Numbered from the stretch's first letter, positions 1-9,258 are shown. The stretch is DNA of 64,000 bases from Terrimonas sp. (GCF_003075435.1 NZ_QCZJ01000016.1:1-64000); one strand, 5' to 3'. Notes: generated from the letters alone by a model not told the origin. Translations and numbers: made by a program.

Positions 1-122
1 GTGGGTCAACATGCAAGAATGTACTTTGACAATACATGACCATCCCTAATCAGAGTGGGTCAACATGATCAGGAATGATGGGTCAGCATGTGCAGGAATA
101 GTGGGTCAGCATGTGCAGGAAT
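1..122. repeat. Four degenerate 22-bp repeats, possible IS21-type transposon end
   Basis: Four copies of a word close to GTGGGTCAACATGnnCAGGAAT start at 1, 55, 78 and 101; the last three are spaced exactly 23 bp apart. Multiple short direct repeats at an end are typical of IS21-family elements, where IstA binds them, and the inverse of the word (ATGTTGACCCAC) resembles IS21-type ends. No transposase is visible because the window starts here. The link to IS21 is inference; the repeats themselves are plain in the sequence. The rest of the stretch up to the first gene holds no other clear feature. Confidence 0.5.
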
Positions 123-307
123 ATACACCAGGCTTACCCGCCAGCCCAAAATAATGGACTTTTCCTTTTTGACTACAACATTCTGACATTTGGCTACATC
201 TGTTTTTTGATGGCTTTGCAATTTTGCGGTATTAAAGAACAGGAAAATTAAAACAGTATCAGCACTTTTAATCTCAACACCAATTTCACAAATAAATTCA
301 AAATAAA

Positions 308-1072
308 ATGAGTACAAAAACCAAAACCGCATTGGTTACAGGCGGGAGTCGTGGACTGGGCAGAGATATGGCGTTAGCCCTTGCCCAAAAAGGTATTGAC
401 ATAGTTTTTACCTACCATTCAAACAAAGCAGCAGCGGACAAAGTTGTATCAGAAATTCAATCGCTTGGACGAAAGGCAACCGCTTTTCAGTTGGATACAA
501 GAAATATAAGCCAGTTTGACGGCTTTATTAAACAAGCTACCGAACATTTACAAAAAGAAACAGGAAGCCCGGATTTTGATTTCCTGGTTAACAATGCAGG
601 AACGGCTTTATACGCACCTGTAAAGGATACTACCGAGGCACAATTAGACGACACGTTCAATATTCACTACAAAGGCGTGTTTTTCCTGACACAAAAAGCA
701 TTGCCGTTTATTAATGACGGAGGCGGAATTGTGAACGTATCAACAGGGCTTGCACGTTTTGCAATTCCGAATTATTCGGTTTACGCTTCAATGAAAGGTG
801 CAATAGAAGTGCTTACCCGTTATCTGGCAGTTGAATTAGGTGCAAGAAAAATCCGTGTAAATGCAGTTGCACCCGGAGCTATTGAAACCGATTTTGGCGG
901 TGGCGTTGTGCGGGATAATAAAGAGATGAATGCTTACATTGCAAATGTTACAGCTCTCGGGCGGGTAGGTTTACCCGAAGATATTGGCGGTGTAGTGGCA
1001 TTTCTATGCACCGATGACGCACGTTGGATAACCGGGCAACGCATTGAAATTTCGGGCGGACAGGGGTTGTAA
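308..1072 (+). CDS. SDR family NAD(P)-dependent oxidoreductase
   Basis: A 254-residue classical short-chain dehydrogenase/reductase. The cofactor loop TGGSRGLG lies at residues 11-18, NNAG at 95-98, the catalytic Ser at about 145 and YASMK with Tyr159 and Lys163, followed by the PG motif near 189-190. The arginine after the glycine-rich start (R15) favours NADP(H). The length is normal for FabG-like enzymes, but the substrate cannot be read from sequence. An AraC-type regulator starts 16 bp downstream in the same direction; such pairs are often a regulator and its target, so a role in carbonyl or quinone reduction under stress is possible but unproven. Confidence 0.9.
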   Translation: MSTKTKTALVTGGSRGLGRDMALALAQKGIDIVFTYHSNKAAADKVVSEIQSLGRKATAFQLDTRNISQFDGFIKQATEHLQKETGSPDFDFLVNNAGTALYAPVKDTTEAQLDDTFNIHYKGVFFLTQKALPFINDGGGIVNVSTGLARFAIPNYSVYASMKGAIEVLTRYLAVELGARKIRVNAVAPGAIETDFGGGVVRDNKEMNAYIANVTALGRVGLPEDIGGVVAFLCTDDARWITGQRIEISGGQGL

Positions 1073-1077
1073 TAATT

Positions 1078-1085
1078 ATCTTTGC
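1078..1085 (+). promoter_or_regulatory. -7-like box before the AraC gene
   Basis: TATCTTTG fits the Bacteroidota -7 consensus TAnnTTTG and ends 3 bp before the ATG at 1089. No good -33 TTTG lies 17-19 bp upstream, so this may be chance, or the gene may also be read from the SDR promoter. Confidence 0.3.
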
Positions 1086-1088
1086 ACT

Positions 1089-2003
1089 ATGGCAAATACA
1101 AAACCAATACGAATAAAATCGATCAGCGAATTTCACCAGTTGCGAAATTTGCCTGCACCCGGACACCCGCTTATCAGTGTGGTAAATGTGGCAGACTTTT
1201 CATATTCCGAAGAAACAATGAATATGAAAGTGATAATGGATTTTTATTCTATCTCCTTAAAACGGAATTGCGGTAAAATCCGCTACGGGCAAACACAATA
1301 TGACTTTGATAAGGGTGTGATGTATTTCATTGCACCCAATCAGGTTTTTAGCGTGGAGAACAGCCCGAACGAACCCCGGCCAACGGGCTCTATGTTGCTC
1401 ATTCACCCTGATTTTTTTTGGAATACAGCGCTTGCCAAAGCAATAAACCGATACGAATTTTTCGGCTATGCCGTAAACGAGGCCTTATGGCTTTCGGAAA
1501 AAGAAGAGTTCACGATTATTGGCATTATGCAAAACATTCAGCAGGAATACCACAACAGTATTGACAGGTTTAGTAAACAAATCATTGTTTCACAAGTGGA
1601 AAGTTTGCTTAATTATTCGGAACGTTTTTACAATCGTCAATTTATCACAAGAGAAAAAAGCAATCACCAGATTCTTGACCGATTGGAAAAATTGCTTTCC
1701 GACTACTTTAACAGCGATGATTTGGTTTCAAAAGGGTTGCCGACAGTTCAACATATTTCGGACACACTAAACACATCACCCAAGTATTTAAGCAGTTTAA
1801 TGAAAGTTCTCACAGGGCAAAGCACACAGCAACACATACACGACAAACTTATTGACAAAGCCAAAGAAAAATTATCTACGACTAATTTATCCGTCAGCGA
1901 AATTGCTTATGAACTAGGCTTTGAACATTCACAATCATTCAGCAAACTTTTCAAGACAAAGACGAACGTTTCGCCTTTGGAGTTCAGACAATCGTTCAAT
2001 TAA
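1089..2003 (+). CDS. AraC family transcriptional regulator
   Basis: About 304 residues. The last 85 residues form an AraC-type double helix-turn-helix: a first helix pair around HISDTLNTSPKYLSSLMK and a second around SVSEIAYELGFEHSQSFSKL, ending with the usual P-x-FR signature (SPLEFRQSFN). The N-terminal two thirds look like a cupin-type ligand-binding domain (PNQVFSVENSPNEPRP region). I chose the ATG at 1089 over an in-frame ATG at 1044, because the earlier one lies inside the preceding SDR gene and adds residues unlike the family. Probable regulator of the upstream SDR gene (inference from context). Confidence 0.88.
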   Translation: MANTKPIRIKSISEFHQLRNLPAPGHPLISVVNVADFSYSEETMNMKVIMDFYSISLKRNCGKIRYGQTQYDFDKGVMYFIAPNQVFSVENSPNEPRPTGSMLLIHPDFFWNTALAKAINRYEFFGYAVNEALWLSEKEEFTIIGIMQNIQQEYHNSIDRFSKQIIVSQVESLLNYSERFYNRQFITREKSNHQILDRLEKLLSDYFNSDDLVSKGLPTVQHISDTLNTSPKYLSSLMKVLTGQSTQQHIHDKLIDKAKEKLSTTNLSVSEIAYELGFEHSQSFSKLFKTKTNVSPLEFRQSFN

Positions 2004-2275
2004 ATTTTTTCCTTTCCTCTCTTTTTTATTTTTTGGCAGACAATCGACCAGGCCCGGCAGACAGCGGACGACAAAAGCCACTTACCTATAAAATGGGCTG
2101 TTGAGGTTATACCTTTTTTCTTGCAAGTTTCCCGTAACGCAGGACTTATATTTTGAAATTATCTTCTGGTGCAGGGTTGGTAGTGTTGCACTGTGCATTG
2201 CCGTTACTTTCTGCTAACTCAACAAATCCCTCATGCACAGCATTTTCTATCGGCTAAGGCCTTACCGGTAAATAA

Positions 2276-3052
2276 TTAGTGCAACTTACTCTTTATCTTC
2301 TCCAGCGCCGCTTTAGCATAACTGCTTACCACCAGCCTCCCGCTAATAGCAGCGCGTTCAGGAAGAAGTGTATCCCAATCATCTGCATCACGCCATAAAA
2401 TTTTTTTCATTTCAGCCATCGCTTCGGGATTGGCATGCATCAATTCATTGGCAAGCCGTTGAATTGATTCATCCATATTTTCAAGATTGGAATGCAGTTC
2501 GGCATACAGCCCTTTTCTTCTTGCCCACTCCGCGGGGCGCCACATTGCAGCGTCAATTGCCAGTTGGCTGAATGCTGCCAATCCTATTCTTTTTTCAATA
2601 GCAGGGCCAACCACAAAAGGACCAAAGCCTATTGATAGTTCGCTGAGCTTTACATCGGCGCCTTCTAACGCTATTGCATAATCAGCAGCGGCTGCAAGCC
2701 CAACACCACCGCCCACACATTTACCGTGTATCCGGGCAATGATCAATTTTGGACATTTGCGCATCGCATTAATTACATTCGCAAACCCACTGAAAAATAC
2801 CCTTCCTTCTTCTGGTGTAGTTACTGCTTTTATTTCATTAAAAGAAGCCCCGGCACAGAATGCTCCTTCGCCTGCTGATCGTAACACAATCACTTTTGTT
2901 TCTGTATCCAAACCGGCACTGTGTATTTCCTGGGCCAGGTCTGCAAGTATTGCTGCCGGTAATGCATTACCCTGGGGATGAAAAAATTCTATTGTTGTAA
3001 TGCCATGCTTTGGTTCAACTTTTACATATCCTTCCTTAATCTGGTGTATCAT
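2276..3052 (-). CDS. Enoyl-CoA hydratase/isomerase family protein
   Basis: A 258-residue crotonase-fold protein. The oxyanion-hole segments are visible as FCAGAS (residues 65-70) and GKCVGGGVGL (110-119). Of the two glutamates used by classical enoyl-CoA hydratases, the first is replaced by Gly118, while the second is kept as Glu138 in LSELSIGFGPF. Loss of the first Glu is known for isomerase-type members, so simple hydratase activity is doubtful. Similar proteins in Bacteroidota are often labelled methylglutaconyl-CoA hydratase (leucine breakdown), but no leucine-pathway neighbours are present. It is transcribed alone, with adk the next gene on the same strand. Confidence 0.85.
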   Translation of the reverse strand: MIHQIKEGYVKVEPKHGITTIEFFHPQGNALPAAILADLAQEIHSAGLDTETKVIVLRSAGEGAFCAGASFNEIKAVTTPEEGRVFFSGFANVINAMRKCPKLIIARIHGKCVGGGVGLAAAADYAIALEGADVKLSELSIGFGPFVVGPAIEKRIGLAAFSQLAIDAAMWRPAEWARRKGLYAELHSNLENMDESIQRLANELMHANPEAMAEMKKILWRDADDWDTLLPERAAISGRLVVSSYAKAALEKIKSKLH

Positions 3053-3131
3053 GTATAACGTTTAATGATTATTGTAGAATACCTTCAACACAATTTAATT
3101 ATTATTTTAAAAGATACGAAACGTTTACCGG

Positions 3132-3139
3132 TATCTTTG
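3132..3139 (+). promoter_or_regulatory. -7-like box for the small lipoprotein gene
   Basis: TATCTTTG matches TAnnTTTG and ends 23 bp before the ATG at 3163. No convincing -33 element at the right spacing. Confidence 0.4.
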
Positions 3140-3162
3140 CGGCAAATAAATCAAGCAGGTTC

Positions 3163-3621
3163 ATGAAAAATTATATCGCTTTTCTTCTTTTGATGGCAGC
3201 ATACGCCTGTAGCAATACAAACAATAACCAGCCGGCAGATGAGCATAACGCGTCGGTACCTAAAACAGCATCAGACAGCCTTTACAAATCTGTAATGGAC
3301 GGGCATGATGTAAGTATGAAAAAAATGGGAGAAATTGTCCGGCTGAAAACGTTGATCTCGCAACAAAAAGATTCAATAGCCGGGCTGAAAACAAAGAATC
3401 AGCAAAATACAGCGGCGTTTGATATCGCTTTTAACAACCTGGTGTATGCCGAAGAGCTGATGAATAAATGGATGCAGGATTTTAATCCTGACAACGCGGG
3501 AAATTCGGAAGATGAAAAGCTGGTTTTCTTCAAAAAAGAAAAAGAGAAAATAGATACCGTAAACGCCCGGATCGACAACAGTATAGAAACAGCAAAAAAA
3601 ATTACGGCTGCCAGGCCGTAA
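3163..3621 (+). CDS. Small predicted lipoprotein, function unknown
   Basis: A 152-residue protein with a type II signal: hydrophobic MKNYIAFLLLMAAYA followed by Cys16 and Ser17, so it is likely lipidated and membrane-anchored. The mature part is charged and mostly helical, with heptad-like stretches (MKKMGEIVRLKTLISQQK and the Lys/Glu-rich end), suggesting a coiled coil. No enzyme motif or family is recognised. It converges with adk, whose stop lies 29 bp away on the other strand. Confidence 0.65.
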   Translation: MKNYIAFLLLMAAYACSNTNNNQPADEHNASVPKTASDSLYKSVMDGHDVSMKKMGEIVRLKTLISQQKDSIAGLKTKNQQNTAAFDIAFNNLVYAEELMNKWMQDFNPDNAGNSEDEKLVFFKKEKEKIDTVNARIDNSIETAKKITAARP

Positions 3622-3650
3622 TCCTCCATGAAAAAATATCGTAAACGCAA

Positions 3651-4226
3651 TTATATTTTACCGTCTATCTCTTTGCTGATCACTTCAAAAATTTCATCAA
3701 CAGTACCTTCACCCTTTATGTGTTTCACCTTGTCAAACTTCAGATAGTAGTCTGCAACAGGGGTGGTTTTCTTATGATACTCGGCTATGCGCGCCTTAAT
3801 TACTTCTTCATTGGTATCATCGCTTCTGCCGGAAGTTTTGCCACGCCCTAAAAGCCTTTTAATCAATTCAGCTTCAGCCACATCAAGCGCCAGCATTAAA
3901 TGAATGGCTGTTTTCTTCAGCTTCAGCAATTTATCAAGCGCCTCAGCCTGGGCTTCAGTGCGGGGAAAGCCATCAAACAAAAAGCCCTTTGCATTCGGGT
4001 TGTTGTCAAGGGCAGAGCTGATCATTCCTATAACCACTTCATCCGGAACAAGTTGTCCCTTATCCATAAAGCTTTTAGCTTCAAGGCCTAATGGGGTTTG
4101 AGCGGCTATTTCGCTACGCAGCAGGTCACCGGTAGACAAATGCTTTAACCCGTATTTCGCAATTAATTTTTCAGACTGCGTGCCTTTTCCGCTGCCGGGA
4201 GGACCAAACAAAATTAAGTTGAACAT
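3651..4226 (-). CDS. adk: Adenylate kinase
   Basis: Interconverts ATP + AMP and 2 ADP in the cytoplasm. The protein has 191 residues, the short form that lacks a zinc-binding LID. The P-loop GPPGSGKGT is at residues 8-16, the AMP-binding STGDLLR follows at about 32-38, GFLFDGFPRT carries the conserved D-G-F-P-R, and LLGRGKTSGRSDDT is the short LID with the catalytic arginines. All expected motifs are intact. It stands alone on the minus strand. Confidence 0.97.
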   Translation of the reverse strand: MFNLILFGPPGSGKGTQSEKLIAKYGLKHLSTGDLLRSEIAAQTPLGLEAKSFMDKGQLVPDEVVIGMISSALDNNPNAKGFLFDGFPRTEAQAEALDKLLKLKKTAIHLMLALDVAEAELIKRLLGRGKTSGRSDDTNEEVIKARIAEYHKKTTPVADYYLKFDKVKHIKGEGTVDEIFEVISKEIDGKI

Positions 4227-4369
4227 GTACTTACAAACCTTAGGTGAGCGGCAAATATAAAGGAACGTATTAATAAAGCGTTAACAAAAGCAGGAAATGT
4301 TGGTTTTAAAGCCCCTTATTTTAACAATCTGCGATTATTTCAATATAGTATATTCATGAGTACCTTCCG

Positions 4370-4377
4370 TAATTTTG
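4370..4377 (+). promoter_or_regulatory. -7-like box for msrB
   Basis: TAATTTTG fits TAnnTTTG and ends 21 bp before the ATG at 4399. A -33 partner is not obvious. Confidence 0.4.
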
Positions 4378-4398
4378 TAAAATAAGAAAACAGTGTAT

Positions 4399-4971
4399 AT
4401 GCGTTTACTCACCGTTTTTATTCTGCTCTTGCCATTGATTATGCATCAATGCAGCTTTTCACAATCATCTAAAAAAAATACAACAACCATTATGGACAAT
4501 AATACCAATAATAAAAGCAAAATATATTCCCGCACCGATACTTCAAAAGTTAACCTTACGGATGAGGAATGGAAGAAAACACTTTCACAGGATGTTTATT
4601 ATATAGCAAGAATGAAGGGAACAGAAAGGCCCTGGACAAGTAAATTTGAAAAGTTTAATGAGGTGGGAACGTATTATTGCGCGGCCTGCGGTAACGCGCT
4701 ATTTAAAAGCGATACCAAATTTGAAAGCGGGTGCGGGTGGCCGAGCTTTTATGAGCCTATCAGTAAAAGCAGCATCATATATCTTCCTGATCATTCACAC
4801 GGAATGGACAGAACAGAAGTAGAATGCGGACGTTGCAAAGCGCATTTAGGACATGTGTTTGAAGACGGACCCCCTCCTACAGGTTTGCGCTATTGCATAA
4901 ACGGCGTTATACTCGATTTTGAAAAAGCTTCAGAAGCGGAGAAAAAGTATAAAGCGGAAAAGAAATCATAA
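4399..4971 (+). CDS. msrB: Peptide-methionine (R)-S-oxide reductase MsrB, exported
   Basis: Repairs methionine-R-sulfoxide in proteins. The 190-residue product starts with a hydrophobic signal of about 20 residues ending at a Cys (MHQC), so it is exported and perhaps a lipoprotein. The zinc site is formed by CAAC (about 94-97) and CGRC (about 143-146); GCGWPSF precedes the substrate site, HLGHVF and the catalytic Cys in RYCIN (about 166) are present. I chose the ATG at 4399; a GTG two codons upstream is possible but adds only two residues. There is no fused MsrA domain. Confidence 0.93.
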   Translation: MRLLTVFILLLPLIMHQCSFSQSSKKNTTTIMDNNTNNKSKIYSRTDTSKVNLTDEEWKKTLSQDVYYIARMKGTERPWTSKFEKFNEVGTYYCAACGNALFKSDTKFESGCGWPSFYEPISKSSIIYLPDHSHGMDRTEVECGRCKAHLGHVFEDGPPPTGLRYCINGVILDFEKASEAEKKYKAEKKS

Positions 4972-5134
4972 TTGCCGGGGTTAATATTAACACCTCATCC
5001 TCCTATCCTTTTCCTTGCGGAGAAGGGTAGTGCAGTGGAATATTTCCAAACTATATATCCGCCACTTCAACATTTACATGAATTTCATGCTTACGCTTTA
5101 ACAACCTCAGGTTCTCTCGTTTTTTAATTTTAAA

Positions 5135-7561
5135 TTAACTCCCCACCCGATCCACCTCTTCTCCCGCACCGCCCGGTCTTTGCGGCAGGGATTTGAATTG
5201 CTTACCAAAACGGTATGTAAAAGATAAGGTGCAAACCCTGCTGTCGCGGGTAATCTTGAAATATTCCTGCGCATTGTAGAAAGTAGTAAGCCCTGCCATG
5301 GACTGTGTATAAAATATATCCCTGGCTGTTAGTTTAACTGTTCCTGTATTCTTAAGCACCTGTTTAGCCAAACCAATAGAAACCTGCCCCGTCGGGTCAA
5401 GCACCTCCTGCAGATCCTGCTGGCTTTTTGTGGTATATATACCAGATAATTCAGCAGACCAGCCTTTGCCCAACCTGAACTGGTTGGTAATATTTGTATT
5501 CATTTGCGTGAACGACACATTAAAGACTCTCCATAGCTCGCTCTTCATTCGTTTATACGTTACCGTTGCATCTGCCGATATAAACCACCACGAAAAAACC
5601 GATGACTGGAAACTTACAGTCAGAGAAAGGCTCTTCATCTTACCAACATTTCCTTCTGTATACACAAATGAACCGGTGCTGTCTTTCAAAAAAACCTGCG
5701 AGAAATAATCTTTCACAATACTGTAATCCAGGCTTGTAGTCAGCATGCTTTTATAACTATGGCTGATGCCGGCGTTCCAGGTATACTGTGGTTTGTAAAA
5801 GGGGTTACCGCGCTGGTAAGTATATTTGTTTATTACAAAAACAAATGGGTTCAGCTTTTGAAAAGCCGGGCGTTCAATGCGCCGGCCGGCACTAATGGAA
5901 AACAGGTTGACAGAATCTGCCTGCCAGCTGATGAATGCAGAGGGAAAAAGCCCGCCGTAATTCCTGGAGAATGAAGAATCTTTAACAATACTATTTCCTG
6001 CCTGCCTGGCTTTATAACCGGTAAGCTCATAACGTAACCCAAGCTTTGCCCTTATTCTGCCCGACTGTTTTTCCGCGTCGGTATATAGCGCGTGAATATT
6101 TTCATCGTAGAGAAAATGGTTGGTTTTTCCATAATCCGGTTGCCAATCGTTTAACTGCATAAAATAATACTCAGCTAAATTGTTTGTCCTGATATAAGAA
6201 GATTTCCAGCCTGTCTCCATTTTCAGATTGTTACTGAAGCTTTTTGTATAGTCGGCTTTGGCGGCATATATCCTGATGCGGGCATCAAGATCACCTTTTG
6301 AAGCTTCACTATACCCTCCCGGAGCATCAAGATCGTTTTTAAAAACCTGCATATTGCTGATGTCATAGTCAATATAATCAAAGTCGGCGCCTAACTCGCT
6401 GGTAGTGGAAAATACCTGCTTCAGATTCGCGTTTATACCACCATTTTTCCATCGCACATTATTATCGCTGTGCGTAAGAATTACAGAATCAGCGCTGCCG
6501 TTGTTATTTAACCATTGAGCCGTTGCATCTCCCGGATTTTTTCTTGACAGTGCAAGTGCCGATACCATAACGCCGAGCGTAGTTTTATTGCTCAATGCAT
6601 AATCCGCACCCATTCGTAAAATATTATTTTTACCTCTTGCTGTCATAACAGTCGGCTGCTGCAATACAGATTCAACAGTTGTTTCGTCTGCCTTATAATA
6701 CGTTCTCAGTGCATACAGATCCATAAAATTTTTATTAGCTGCAATGTTATAGTTAAAAAAGTAGTTGAATTTGTTGTTCCTGTAATTCAGAGATATGCTG
6801 TTGTTGCTTTTGTAGTAACGCCCCTGGCCATACGAAAGATTTGCACTCCCGTTAAATCCTCTCTGCCGGTTCTTTTTTGTTTTGATGTTGATAATGCCCG
6901 CATTGCCCGACGCATCATATTTGGCAGGAGGATTATCCATCAGCTCAATCAGCTCTGCCTGGCCTGCATTCATGTTTTCCAGTAAAGTAATTAATTCGGC
7001 ACCCGATATATACAGCGGTTTCCCATCCATCATTACCAGCACGCCCTGTTTTCCCTTCATGTTGATATTACCCGATCTGTCAACAGTAATACCGGGAGAT
7101 TTCTCAAGCACATCCAACACCGTTGCTCCTGCATTTGTTATTCCCGCGTCGATATTGATAACAGTTTTATCGGGTAATTGCTGAATGGGAGGTTTACGTG
7201 CTGTGAGTTTTATTGCTGTGAGTGTTTTAGCCCCGGAAGACAACACAAATGTTTTTTCATTTACAGATGCTGCTGCAACAGCTATTTTTTCAGAAATGAA
7301 ACTTGCGTATCCTGCCATACTTACTCTGCAAACATATTCTCCCGGCTCTATATCCTGTATCGTTGTTTTCCCTTCTTTGTCAGAAATTTTATGCCGGATG
7401 ATCGTTGAATCCGGCAATTTCAAAAGCTCAATAGTTACATTGCTTAGGGGAGCCTTCTGTTCGCTTACCGCGTATAATATAATGCTGCCCTTTAATTTTG
7501 GCTGGGCTACAATGCCGGATAGCATAGCGATGGTGCAGCATAATAAAAACAATTCTTTCAT
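5135..7561 (-). CDS. TonB-dependent receptor-like outer-membrane beta-barrel protein
   Basis: About 808 residues. It starts with a signal peptide (MKELFLLCCTIAMLSGIVAQ), then a carboxypeptidase-regulatory-like beta-sandwich (about 25-110, with the typical TTIQDIEPGEYVCRVSMAGY segment), a plug domain (about 130-225, GVLVMMDGKPLYISGAEL and NPPAKYDASGNAGIINIK), and a large beta-barrel ending in SLSFTYRFGKQF. The architecture matches the OMP_b-brl_3 group of TonB-dependent receptors. No SusD-like partner or regulator is adjacent, so the ligand is unknown; siderophore or peptide uptake are options. The start at 7561 was preferred over 7573 because the signal peptide begins there. The short C-terminal tail after the last strand is unusual. 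Confidence 0.85.
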   Translation of the reverse strand: MKELFLLCCTIAMLSGIVAQPKLKGSIILYAVSEQKAPLSNVTIELLKLPDSTIIRHKISDKEGKTTIQDIEPGEYVCRVSMAGYASFISEKIAVAAASVNEKTFVLSSGAKTLTAIKLTARKPPIQQLPDKTVINIDAGITNAGATVLDVLEKSPGITVDRSGNINMKGKQGVLVMMDGKPLYISGAELITLLENMNAGQAELIELMDNPPAKYDASGNAGIINIKTKKNRQRGFNGSANLSYGQGRYYKSNNSISLNYRNNKFNYFFNYNIAANKNFMDLYALRTYYKADETTVESVLQQPTVMTARGKNNILRMGADYALSNKTTLGVMVSALALSRKNPGDATAQWLNNNGSADSVILTHSDNNVRWKNGGINANLKQVFSTTSELGADFDYIDYDISNMQVFKNDLDAPGGYSEASKGDLDARIRIYAAKADYTKSFSNNLKMETGWKSSYIRTNNLAEYYFMQLNDWQPDYGKTNHFLYDENIHALYTDAEKQSGRIRAKLGLRYELTGYKARQAGNSIVKDSSFSRNYGGLFPSAFISWQADSVNLFSISAGRRIERPAFQKLNPFVFVINKYTYQRGNPFYKPQYTWNAGISHSYKSMLTTSLDYSIVKDYFSQVFLKDSTGSFVYTEGNVGKMKSLSLTVSFQSSVFSWWFISADATVTYKRMKSELWRVFNVSFTQMNTNITNQFRLGKGWSAELSGIYTTKSQQDLQEVLDPTGQVSIGLAKQVLKNTGTVKLTARDIFYTQSMAGLTTFYNAQEYFKITRDSRVCTLSFTYRFGKQFKSLPQRPGGAGEEVDRVGS

Positions 7562-7714
7562 AGCAGATAACAACTAAATTACAATGCTATGCATTGCAGA
7601 ACTATAACTTTTGTTTCAACGGAAAAATAATGCGATGAATGAAAGAAAATGTTTATCATGAAGTTAAAATCTGCAGCCTGGACCCTTATTACTTATCTGT
7701 ATATACATTCTGTG

Positions 7715-7722
7715 TATTTTTG
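7715..7722 (+). promoter_or_regulatory. -7-like box for the thioredoxin-family gene
   Basis: TATTTTTG fits TAnnTTTG and ends 23 bp before the ATG at 7746. No clear -33 element. Confidence 0.35.
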
Positions 7723-7745
7723 CCGCTCAAAAAAATAAACTGATA

Positions 7746-8306
7746 ATGAACTGGCAGCAATACCTTGATTATACACATGAAATCTTAAGCGAAGAAAAAC
7801 CTCAACCTCCCTATGACAACCCGGATTATCATCACTACACAAAAATGAATGACGCCCGTATGCGGAGGTGGGTTAAAACAAACCCGGTAACAGAAGAAAC
7901 AAAAGCTGTTTTACTACAAATACAAAAGCCGCAGCAATGGATTGTTATTACCGAGCCCTGGTGCGGTGATGCGGCGCATATAGTGCCGATCATTTATTTA
8001 ATGAGCGTGCAGAATAATAATATTACACTTCAGATTCAATTGCGTGATAGTAATTCTGAAATAGAGCAATATCTTACCGGCGGAACAAAGTCGATTCCAA
8101 AATTGATTGTCCGGGATGAAAAAGGCAAAGACCTGTTTAGCTGGGGACCCAGGCCCAGGGAAGGACAGGAGCTTTATCTTTCATTAAGAGCACGCAAAGC
8201 AGATTTTGAAGAAACGAAAGTGGCTATCCAAAATTATTACAATAATGATAAGTCGCTAAGCACACAAAAAGAAATTATTGCTTTGCTGAAAGAGCAACTT
8301 GCATAA
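7746..8306 (+). CDS. Thioredoxin-family protein with a single active-site cysteine
   Basis: A 186-residue cytoplasmic protein without a signal peptide. A thioredoxin-like core begins near residue 64 (QWIVITEPWCGDAAHIVP), with the cis-proline region at KSIPKLIV. The usual CxxC is reduced to one cysteine, Cys73 in WCGD, so a classic dithiol cycle is not possible; a monothiol or binding role is more likely. Proteins with this WCGDA motif form a recognised Bacteroidota group of unknown function. It lies between the outer-membrane receptor (divergent) and pirin (convergent). Confidence 0.85.
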   Translation: MNWQQYLDYTHEILSEEKPQPPYDNPDYHHYTKMNDARMRRWVKTNPVTEETKAVLLQIQKPQQWIVITEPWCGDAAHIVPIIYLMSVQNNNITLQIQLRDSNSEIEQYLTGGTKSIPKLIVRDEKGKDLFSWGPRPREGQELYLSLRARKADFEETKVAIQNYYNNDKSLSTQKEIIALLKEQLA

Positions 8307-8331
8307 GCTGCTTCATACAACTTCAGCAACA

Positions 8332-9045
8332 TTATTTTTGATTGATCACTGTTTCAATAACCAGGAATTCGCTTTCTTTTTCGCATGTAATGTTTATGCT
8401 GTCTGTATCCCAAATGCCTATTGCATCACGTTGAGGAACTTTTGTTCCGTTAACGGTAATAGCTCCTGAAATATTAAAAACAAACAGGCACATATTTTCT
8501 TCGCGGAAATGATAGGGTATTTCTTTTCCCTTATCAAAATACCCGATCGATAGCTTTGCATTTTGATTTATCCAGCAGTGCTCTGCACCTTCTTCATAAG
8601 AAACGATGGTAGCCAGTTTATTTTTTCTTTTCTCTTTAGGAAAGTTCCGGGTTTGATACCTGGGATTAATGTTTTGCTGCTTCGGGTAAATCCATATCTG
8701 TAAAAAGTTTACTTCTTCTTCACCTATATTATATTCTTCATGTTTTAGCCCGCTGCCCGCGCTCATGATCTGAATACCACCTTCTTCAATTACAGTACTA
8801 TAGCCCATCGTGTCTTTATGGTTCATCTTTCCTTTCAGTAATATGGAAATTATTTCCATATTAATATGCGGATGAATCCCAAAGCCTTTGTCTTTCACGA
8901 GATAATCATCATTAAAAGCGAACAATGTTCCAAAGGCGCTCCTTACAGGGTTTTGATAGTTACTGAAACTAAAAACAAAATTGCTTCTAAGCCAGCCGGC
9001 ATCTTTTTTACCCCGCTCTGATGCGGGAAAATATTGTGTTTGCAT
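8332..9045 (-). CDS. Pirin family protein (quercetinase-like bicupin)
   Basis: A 237-residue bicupin. The metal-binding residues of the first cupin are visible as His58 and His60 (GIHPHINME) and His102 and Glu104 (LKHEEYN), as in pirins with quercetin 2,3-dioxygenase activity such as YhhW. The C-terminal half is the second, metal-free cupin. It is on the same strand as the esterase and ring-cleaving dioxygenase genes upstream (gap 213 bp holding repeats), so it may share a role against phenolic or quinone compounds; this is inference. Confidence 0.9.
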   Translation of the reverse strand: MQTQYFPASERGKKDAGWLRSNFVFSFSNYQNPVRSAFGTLFAFNDDYLVKDKGFGIHPHINMEIISILLKGKMNHKDTMGYSTVIEEGGIQIMSAGSGLKHEEYNIGEEEVNFLQIWIYPKQQNINPRYQTRNFPKEKRKNKLATIVSYEEGAEHCWINQNAKLSIGYFDKGKEIPYHFREENMCLFVFNISGAITVNGTKVPQRDAIGIWDTDSINITCEKESEFLVIETVINQK

Positions 9046-9100
9046 AAACTTTCTTTTTCTTTTATTGCTACATTAAACGTTAAGCATCAGATAGTACACC

Positions 9101-9230
9101 TGATCATCTCATGTCTTATGTTTCATTCTCACAAATTCCTGCGTTTATTTGCGGCAGATGATTTAAGATTACAGTCATTAAGAAATTAAGAAACATAAGT
9201 ATCCTTAATTCCCTTAATCTCTTAATGGTT
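9101..9230. repeat. Two dispersed repeat words in an intergenic gap
   Basis: 9101-9132 read on the minus strand closely matches 46939-46970 (GTGAGA..TGAAAC.TAAGAC.TGAG). 9176-9230 holds an imperfect inverted repeat, CATTAAGAAATTAAG against CTTAATTCCCTTAAT..CTTAATGG, that resembles the core of the elements at 29281 and 34741. Confidence 0.6.
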
Positions 9231-9258
9231 GTACAGACTGTATACATATCAATACTCA

